Shown piece after piece: positions 59,166-64,000 of a stretch of DNA of 64,000 bases. The notes beneath the pieces are model-generated. The model was given only the letters and a program-made list of their open reading frames with translations. It had not been told where the DNA came from and ran no database searches. The position numbers were made by a program, and so were the translations under genes. Source of the stretch: Actinoplanes palleronii (GTDB lineage: Bacteria; Actinomycetota; Actinomycetes; Mycobacteriales; Micromonosporaceae); the NCBI RefSeq assembly GCF_016862315.1, contig NZ_BOMS01000092.1, positions 1 through 64,000 on the forward strand. Direction: 5' to 3'. Numbering within the stretch: position 1 is the stretch's first letter; every line of letters begins with the position of its first letter.

Positions 59166-61547
59166 TTAGCGGGTGCGCACCTCCACCGGGGTGACCAGCC
59201 GGCGCTCCGGACCGGCCTCGCGGACCGGGCCGGTGAGCCGGACGGAGGCCGTGCACGGCAGGTTCCCGGCCGAGGTGCCGACGAGGATCCTCAGGTCACC
59301 GGGCTCCACCACGCGCCGCAAGTCGCGGCCGACGAACGCGGTCCGGTCGGTGTGCACCCGGAACGTCACGTCGGCTTCCGCGCCGGCGGCCAGCGCGATG
59401 CGATGGAAACCGGACAGCTGGCGCACCGGACGGGTGACCTGGGCGACCGGGTCGGCCAGGTAGAGCTGCACCACCTCGGCGCCTTCGCGCTCGCCGGTGT
59501 TGCGCACCCGTACGGTCACCGCGAACTCCCCGTCGGTCGGCACCGTCTCCGCGTCCACCCGCAGCTCGTCCACCGCGAACGTGGTGTACGACCGCCCGTG
59601 CCCGAACGGGTAGAGCGGTGTCGGGTCGAGGTTGCTCACCCCGCTGTGCGTGGCGCCCAGGATCGGCTGCAGGTACGTGCCCGGCTGCCCGCCCGGGTGC
59701 CGCGGGATCTGCACCGGCAGCTTCCCGGTCGGCTGGATCCGCCCGCTGAGCACCCCGGCGATGGCGTGCCCGCCGGCCTGACCGGGCATGAACGCCTGGA
59801 CCAGCCCGGCGACCCGGCCGTCCAGCGCGCCCAGCGCGTACGGCCGGCCGGAGACCACCACCACCACGACCGGGGTGCCGGTGGCCAGCAGCTCCTCGAT
59901 CAGCTCGGCCTGCACTCCGGGCAGCCGCAGGTCCTCGGCGTCGCAGCCCTCGCCGGAGGTGCCCTTGCCGAACAGGCCGGCCAGGTCGCCGACGAACACC
60001 ACGGCCAGGTTCGCGTCCCGGGCGTTGCCGACCGCCTCGGCGAAACCGGTGCGGTCGTCGCCGTTCACGTCGCACCCTCGGGAGTACGTGATCTCGTTGG
60101 CCGGGAACTCCGCGCGCAGCCCGTCGACCGCGGTGGGGATGTCCAGCCCGAGGCCGAGCTGGGGGTAGCGGGGGAGCACATGGTTGGGGAAGGCGTAGCA
60201 GCCGAGGAAGGTGCGGGCGTCGTCGGCGCACGGGCCGATCGCGGCGATCCGGAACGGCTCGGTGATCGGCAGCGCGGTGCCGGTCTCCAGCAGCACGATC
60301 GAGCGCTCGGCCAGGTCGATCGCGATCTGCTGGTTCTCCGGCGCGTTCAGGTCGGTCAGCGGCGCGGCGAGCACCGACGCCTCCGGGGTCCAGCCCTCGT
60401 CGAGCAGGCCGAGCTCGGCCTTCTGGGTGAGCAGCCGGCGGGCCGCGCGGTCGACGTACGCCTCCGGCACCTCGCCCCGGCGCACCCGCTCGATCAGCCC
60501 GGCGCCGAACCCGATGGTGTCCGGCAGCTCCACGTCGATGCCGGCCACCAGGGCCTGCGCGCCGGCGTCGGTGTTGTCCTCGGCGACGCCGTGCATGGTG
60601 GCCAGGAACGGGACCGCCCAGTAGTCCGAGACGACGGTGCCGGTGAAACCCCACTCGTCCCGCAGCACCTCGGTGAGCAGCCAGGAGTCCGCGCCGGCCG
60701 GGACGCCGTCGACGTCGGAGTAGGAGTTCATCACCGACCCGACCCCGCCACCGCCCCGGCTGACGTCGGCGACCGCGGTCTCGAACGGCGGGAAGATCAG
60801 CTCGATCAGCTCGCGGCGGCCCATCGGCACCGGGCCGTGGTTGCGCGCGCCGCGCGAGGCGGAGTAGCCGGCGAAGTGCTTGAGGGTGGCGATCACCCCG
60901 GAGCTCTGCAGCCCCCGCACGTACGCCGATCCGAGCATCGAGACCAGGTACGGGTCCTCGCCGATGGTCTCCTCGACCCGTCCCCACCGGTAGTCGCGGA
61001 CCACGTCGAGCACCGGGGACAGGCCCTGGTGCACGCCGAGCGCGGCCATGTCCCGGCCGATCGCGGCGGACATCCGCTCGATCAGCTCCGGGTCGAAGGT
61101 GGCGCCCCAGGCGAGCGCGGCCGGATAGACGGTGGCGCCGAACGCGGTGAACCCGGTCAGGCACTCCTCGTGGACCAGGGCCGGGATGCCGAGCCGGCTG
61201 CCCATCACGATCTGCTGCTGGCGGATCAGCTCGGTGGCGCCCTCCGCGGGGGTGAGCGGCACGCTGCCGTACACCCGGGTCAGGTGGCCGAGGCCGTGCC
61301 GGGCGGCGTCCTCGAGCGCGACGCTGCCGCCGGCCGCGAAGACGTCCTGCATCGGGGCGACGTTGTGCTGCTCCTCCGGGTCGTACCCGTCGTCCTCGCC
61401 GGTGTCGCCCATGTCGTTGCCGACCCAGCGGCTGCCGAGCTGTGCGACCTTCTCCTCGAGGGTCATCTCGGCGAGCAATGCCTCGACGCGGTCGGTCACC
61501 GGCAGCGCCGGGTCACGCCAGGGCTGGGTCACCTGTTCAGTAGTCAA
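59166..61547 (-). CDS. GH3 beta-xylosidase/beta-glucosidase
   Basis: A 793-residue family 3 glycoside hydrolase with the barrel domain, the alpha/beta sandwich and a C-terminal fibronectin-III-like domain. The nucleophile is Asp308 in GTVVSDYWAV, and KHFAGYSASRGARNHGPVPMGRREL is the usual substrate region. There is no signal peptide, so it works inside the cell on imported oligosaccharides, probably xylobiose, by analogy with bxlA of Streptomyces. It starts with TTG; GGAGGAAACG lies directly before it. It is divergent from the ABC importer at 61819. Confidence 0.92.
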   Translation of the reverse strand: MTTEQVTQPWRDPALPVTDRVEALLAEMTLEEKVAQLGSRWVGNDMGDTGEDDGYDPEEQHNVAPMQDVFAAGGSVALEDAARHGLGHLTRVYGSVPLTPAEGATELIRQQQIVMGSRLGIPALVHEECLTGFTAFGATVYPAALAWGATFDPELIERMSAAIGRDMAALGVHQGLSPVLDVVRDYRWGRVEETIGEDPYLVSMLGSAYVRGLQSSGVIATLKHFAGYSASRGARNHGPVPMGRRELIELIFPPFETAVADVSRGGGGVGSVMNSYSDVDGVPAGADSWLLTEVLRDEWGFTGTVVSDYWAVPFLATMHGVAEDNTDAGAQALVAGIDVELPDTIGFGAGLIERVRRGEVPEAYVDRAARRLLTQKAELGLLDEGWTPEASVLAAPLTDLNAPENQQIAIDLAERSIVLLETGTALPITEPFRIAAIGPCADDARTFLGCYAFPNHVLPRYPQLGLGLDIPTAVDGLRAEFPANEITYSRGCDVNGDDRTGFAEAVGNARDANLAVVFVGDLAGLFGKGTSGEGCDAEDLRLPGVQAELIEELLATGTPVVVVVVSGRPYALGALDGRVAGLVQAFMPGQAGGHAIAGVLSGRIQPTGKLPVQIPRHPGGQPGTYLQPILGATHSGVSNLDPTPLYPFGHGRSYTTFAVDELRVDAETVPTDGEFAVTVRVRNTGEREGAEVVQLYLADPVAQVTRPVRQLSGFHRIALAAGAEADVTFRVHTDRTAFVGRDLRRVVEPGDLRILVGTSAGNLPCTASVRLTGPVREAGPERRLVTPVEVRTR

Positions 61548-61564
61548 CGTTTCCTCCGGGGGTC

Positions 61565-61583
61565 CCCCCGAAACTTTCGGGGG
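61565..61583. promoter_or_regulatory. Perfect palindrome upstream of the GH3 gene
   Basis: CCCCCGAAACTTTCGGGGG has 9-bp arms around one base and lies 18-36 bases before the GH3 start. Its core, CGAAA-N-TTTCG, contains the CGAA-N-TTCG pattern reported for the xylobiose regulator BxlR of Streptomyces, so it may be the operator of the GH3 gene. Confidence 0.5.
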
Positions 61584-61665
61584 CCTTGGCGTGCGCGCCG
61601 ACGTTCTGAAAATGCCTGCCGACGCTGCCTACTCTCGCGCTCCGGGCACGGTTACGGCAAGGGTC

Positions 61666-61713
61666 TTGACACCTGTCACAGCGAAACCCTACGTTAACGA
61701 AACCTCGCGTTAA
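61666..61713 (+). promoter_or_regulatory. Promoter and operator of the second ABC importer
   Basis: TTGACA (61666-61671), 18 bases, and TACGTT (61690-61695) form a good promoter for the binding-protein gene. An inverted repeat TTAACG-N8-CGTTAA (61694-61713) overlaps its -10 and start region, an ideal place for a repressor. Confidence 0.55.
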
Positions 61714-61732
61714 TTTGCGGCTGTCACTCGAA

Positions 61733-61744
61733 AGTTCCGGAACT
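61733..61744. promoter_or_regulatory. Palindrome AGTTCCGGAACT in the importer leader
   Basis: A perfect 12-bp palindrome, 75 bases before the binding-protein start and preceded by CGAA, is a further possible operator in the same control region. Confidence 0.3.
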
Positions 61745-61818
61745 CGGTGACCGCCGTCGCCATCGCTAAATCACCCACCGCGCTTCGGCGCGGCTTGCTT
61801 CGAGTACGGAGAATAAGC

Positions 61819-63147
61819 GTGAAGCGCAGGAATTTTCTGAGTCTCTCCGCGGGTGCCGCCGCGGCCACCGGTCTCGCCGCGTGCGGCAAGTCGGGCCCCG
61901 GCGACTCCTCCAGCGGTGGCGGTTCCGGTGACAAGGACGCCGCCGGTTACTGGTTCCTCAGCGGCCCGCCCGGAGAGCCGATCCGGCAGGGTGCGGTCGA
62001 TCGGTTCAACAAGGCCAACTCGGCCAACCAGATCAAGGTCACCGCGATCCAGAACGACGCCTACAAGGACAAGCTGAAGACCTCGCTCGGCGCCGGCCAG
62101 GCCCCCAGCATCATCTGGGGCTGGGGCGGCGGCGGCCTGAAGAGCTACGTCGACGCCGGCCAGGTCGACGACCTGACCGACTGGTTCGGTCAGAACGCCG
62201 CCGTCAAGGACCGTCTGTTCAAGGCGTCCTTCGGCCCGGCCACGATCGACAAGAAGATCTACGCGATGCCGTGCGAGACCGTGCAGCCGATCGTGATGCT
62301 CTACAACAAGGAAGCCTTCGAGAAGGCCGGTGTGGCGGCCCCGCCGCAGACCTGGGCCGAGCTGATGAGCATCCTGCCCAAGTTCAACGAGAAGGGCATC
62401 GCGCCGTTCTCGCTCGGCGGGCAGTCCCGCTGGACGAACATGATGTGGCTGGAGTTCCTCTTCGACCGGATCGGTGGCCCCGAGGTGATGGACGCCGTCT
62501 ACGGCGGCCAGAAGGACGCCTGGAACAACCCGGCCGCGATCGACGCCCTGACCAAGACCCAGGAGCTGGTCAACGCGAAGGGCTTCATCAAGGGCTTCTC
62601 GTCGATCACCGCCGACTCGAACGCCGACCAGGCGCTGCTCTACCGCGGCAAGGCGGCCATGGAGCTGCACGGCAGCTGGTCCTACGGCATCATCAAGGCC
62701 GAGGGCGGCAACTTCATCAAGGACGGCAAGCTCGGCTTCTTCAACTTCCCGGCGGTCGACGGCGGCAAGGGCGACCCGACGAACACGTACGGGAACGCCG
62801 GCCAGTACCTGTCGATCTACTCGAAGGCCTCCGAGCACCAGAAGGAGACCGCGAAGAAGTTCTTCACCAGCCTGCTCGACGACACCGAGCAGCAGGGCTG
62901 GATCGAGACCGGCGGTGTGCCGATCGTGCAGGACGCGAAGGCCAAGCTGGCCGCCTCGCCGGACGCCGAGTTCCTGAACTTCGTCTTCGACGTCTCCTCC
63001 AAGGCCGCCGGGTTCGGTCAGTCCTGGGACCAGGCGCTGAGCCCGTCGTCCGCCGAGACGCTGCTGGACAACATCGCCAAGCTGTTCCAGTTGCAGGTGA
63101 CGCCGCAGCAGTTCGCCACCAACATGAACGCGGTCATCGGCAAATGA
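61819..63147 (+). CDS. Oligosaccharide ABC transporter binding lipoprotein (BxlE-like)
   Basis: A 442-residue solute-binding protein of the family 1 sugar type. The leader KRRNFLSLSAGAAAATG with lipobox LAAC (Cys22) indicates export and lipid anchoring. IIWGWGGGGLKSYVDAGQVDDLTDW and MELHGSWSYGIIK are binding-cleft features. The GTG at 61819 with GGAG upstream is preferred to a start at 61747, which would put 24 residues before the signal peptide. It shares the control region with the divergent GH3 gene, so its ligand is probably xylobiose or a related disaccharide. Confidence 0.92.
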   Translation: MKRRNFLSLSAGAAAATGLAACGKSGPGDSSSGGGSGDKDAAGYWFLSGPPGEPIRQGAVDRFNKANSANQIKVTAIQNDAYKDKLKTSLGAGQAPSIIWGWGGGGLKSYVDAGQVDDLTDWFGQNAAVKDRLFKASFGPATIDKKIYAMPCETVQPIVMLYNKEAFEKAGVAAPPQTWAELMSILPKFNEKGIAPFSLGGQSRWTNMMWLEFLFDRIGGPEVMDAVYGGQKDAWNNPAAIDALTKTQELVNAKGFIKGFSSITADSNADQALLYRGKAAMELHGSWSYGIIKAEGGNFIKDGKLGFFNFPAVDGGKGDPTNTYGNAGQYLSIYSKASEHQKETAKKFFTSLLDDTEQQGWIETGGVPIVQDAKAKLAASPDAEFLNFVFDVSSKAAGFGQSWDQALSPSSAETLLDNIAKLFQLQVTPQQFATNMNAVIGK

Positions 63148-64000
63148 CGATCGCACCGCCTGTCGTGCGGACCGCTCCCTCCACCGCTTCCCGCGGTGGG
63201 GGGAGCGGTTCCGTCTCCTGGATGGCGTGGCCGGCACTTGTGGCATTCACGATCTTCGGGATCCTGCCGCTCTTCGGCGTGCTGGCGCTCAGCTTCACGT
63301 CGTGGAACGGCATCAGCCCGGAGCTCAGCCTGACCGGGCTGGACAGCTGGAAGACCGTGCTCAGCGACCCCGGCCTGCCGCACGCGATCTGGGTGACCTT
63401 CCTGATCATGGCGCTCTCCTGGCTGGCGCAGACCCCGCTCTCGATCCTGCTCGGCGTCTTCATCGCCGCGCACAAGCGGTACCGCACGGTCCTCGCGGTG
63501 CTCTTCTTCATCCCGCTGCTGCTCAGCCAGGCCGCCATCGCGATCACCTACAAGATGCTGCTGGACCCGAACTTCGGCCTCGGCGCCAGCCTCGGCGTCG
63601 AGTTCCTCCAGCAGGACTGGCTCGGCGACAGCACCCTGGCGGTCGGCGTGGTGATCTTCGTGGTGTCCTGGCAGTGGATCCCGTTCCACTCCCTGATCTA
63701 CCAGGGTGGCATCCGGCAGATCCCGGCCTCGATGTACGAGGCCGCCGAGATCGACGGCGCCGGCCGGATCCGGCAGTTCTTCAGCATCACGCTGCCGCAG
63801 CTGAAGTACACGATCATCACATCGTCGACGCTGATGGTGGTCGGCTCGCTGACCTTCTTCGACCTGATCTGGGTGCTCACCGCGGGTGGCCCCGGTGACG
63901 CGACCCGCGCGCTCGCGGTCGACATGTACGTGACCGGATTCAGGTCCAACCTGATGGGCCCGGCGAGCGCGATCGCTGTCATCCTGGTCCTGGTGGGCCT
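63144..64000 (+). CDS. Sugar ABC transporter permease, partial at window edge
   Basis: The open frame starts at ATG 63144, overlapping the binding-protein stop (ATGA), and runs off the window after 285 codons. It has the six-span MalF-type layout, beginning MAWPALVAFTIFGILPLFGVLAL, and the EAA loop YEAAEIDGAGRIRQFFSITL. It is translationally coupled to the binding protein. The second permease should lie just beyond the edge. Confidence 0.92.
   Translation, partial: MTIAPPVVRTAPSTASRGGGSGSVSWMAWPALVAFTIFGILPLFGVLALSFTSWNGISPELSLTGLDSWKTVLSDPGLPHAIWVTFLIMALSWLAQTPLSILLGVFIAAHKRYRTVLAVLFFIPLLLSQAAIAITYKMLLDPNFGLGASLGVEFLQQDWLGDSTLAVGVVIFVVSWQWIPFHSLIYQGGIRQIPASMYEAAEIDGAGRIRQFFSITLPQLKYTIITSSTLMVVGSLTFFDLIWVLTAGGPGDATRALAVDMYVTGFRSNLMGPASAIAVILVLVG

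Noticed and set aside
59352..61697. 781-codon open frame on the plus strand
   Set aside because: It is antisense to the GH3 gene, with no recognisable motif.

Overview
The window is very GC-rich DNA with codon use, GTG/TTG starts and a gene content (several ABC sugar systems, DosR-type signalling, chemoreceptor, PknB-type kinase, DUF3618/holin pair, RsbW-like and PP2C regulators) typical of a large-genome filamentous actinobacterium. The methyl-accepting chemotaxis receptor and the overall protein style point to Micromonosporaceae, most likely Actinoplanes or a close relative; this is an inference, since no rRNA or marker gene is present. No tRNA, rRNA, CRISPR array, prophage, transposase or insertion sequence was found.

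Layout. (1) 1-6.7 kb: LacI-type regulator, lipoprotein-dependent sugar ABC importer and a YicI-type GH31 alpha-xylosidase, preceded by two palindromic operators; probably uptake and hydrolysis of xyloglucan-derived oligosaccharides. (2) 6.7-13.8 kb: a solitary NACHT-family STAND NTPase, an enoyl-CoA hydratase/isomerase, a phosphoketolase, a small two-repeat peptidoglycan-binding protein and a tiny membrane protein. (3) 13.85-14.2 kb: a 346-bp inverted repeat, one of three occurrences in the window of a dispersed repeat family that always lies between the 3' ends of convergent genes. (4) 14.2-16.9 kb: cbiMNQO-like energy-coupling-factor transporter with a candidate Nur (nickel) box. (5) 16.9-20.4 kb: a DosR/DosS dormancy-type two-component module with an Acg-family nitroreductase, conserved haem-ligand residues and candidate DosR boxes. 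(6) 20.5-27.6 kb: a signalling island (hybrid kinase, RsbW-like kinase plus STAS protein behind a SigF-like promoter, chemoreceptor, GAF kinase, a broken REC-HD regulator, an Hpt protein). (7) 27.7-33.4 kb: L-rhamnose isomerase and a complete rhamnose-type ABC importer. (8) 33.7-40.3 kb: holin-like and DUF3618 proteins, a degenerate inositol-monophosphatase homologue, a receptor Ser/Thr kinase and two tandem Uma2 proteins. (9) 40.3-57.8 kb: a polyamine/beta-alanine catabolic region: MocR regulator, malonate-semialdehyde-type dehydrogenase, three class III aminotransferases including GabT, two paralogous gamma-aminobutyraldehyde dehydrogenases, PotABCD importer, PuuB-like oxidase and an Lrp regulator. 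(10) 57.9-64 kb: GAF-PP2C phosphatase, GH3 beta-xylosidase/glucosidase and a divergent oligosaccharide ABC importer cut by the window edge.

Taken together the window links hemicellulose sugar scavenging (both ends and the rhamnose operon), polyamine nitrogen/carbon catabolism, and a dense block of stress and redox sensing. Coordinates of starts were chosen from ribosome-binding sites, family lengths and overlaps; where start choice is uncertain it is said in the entry.
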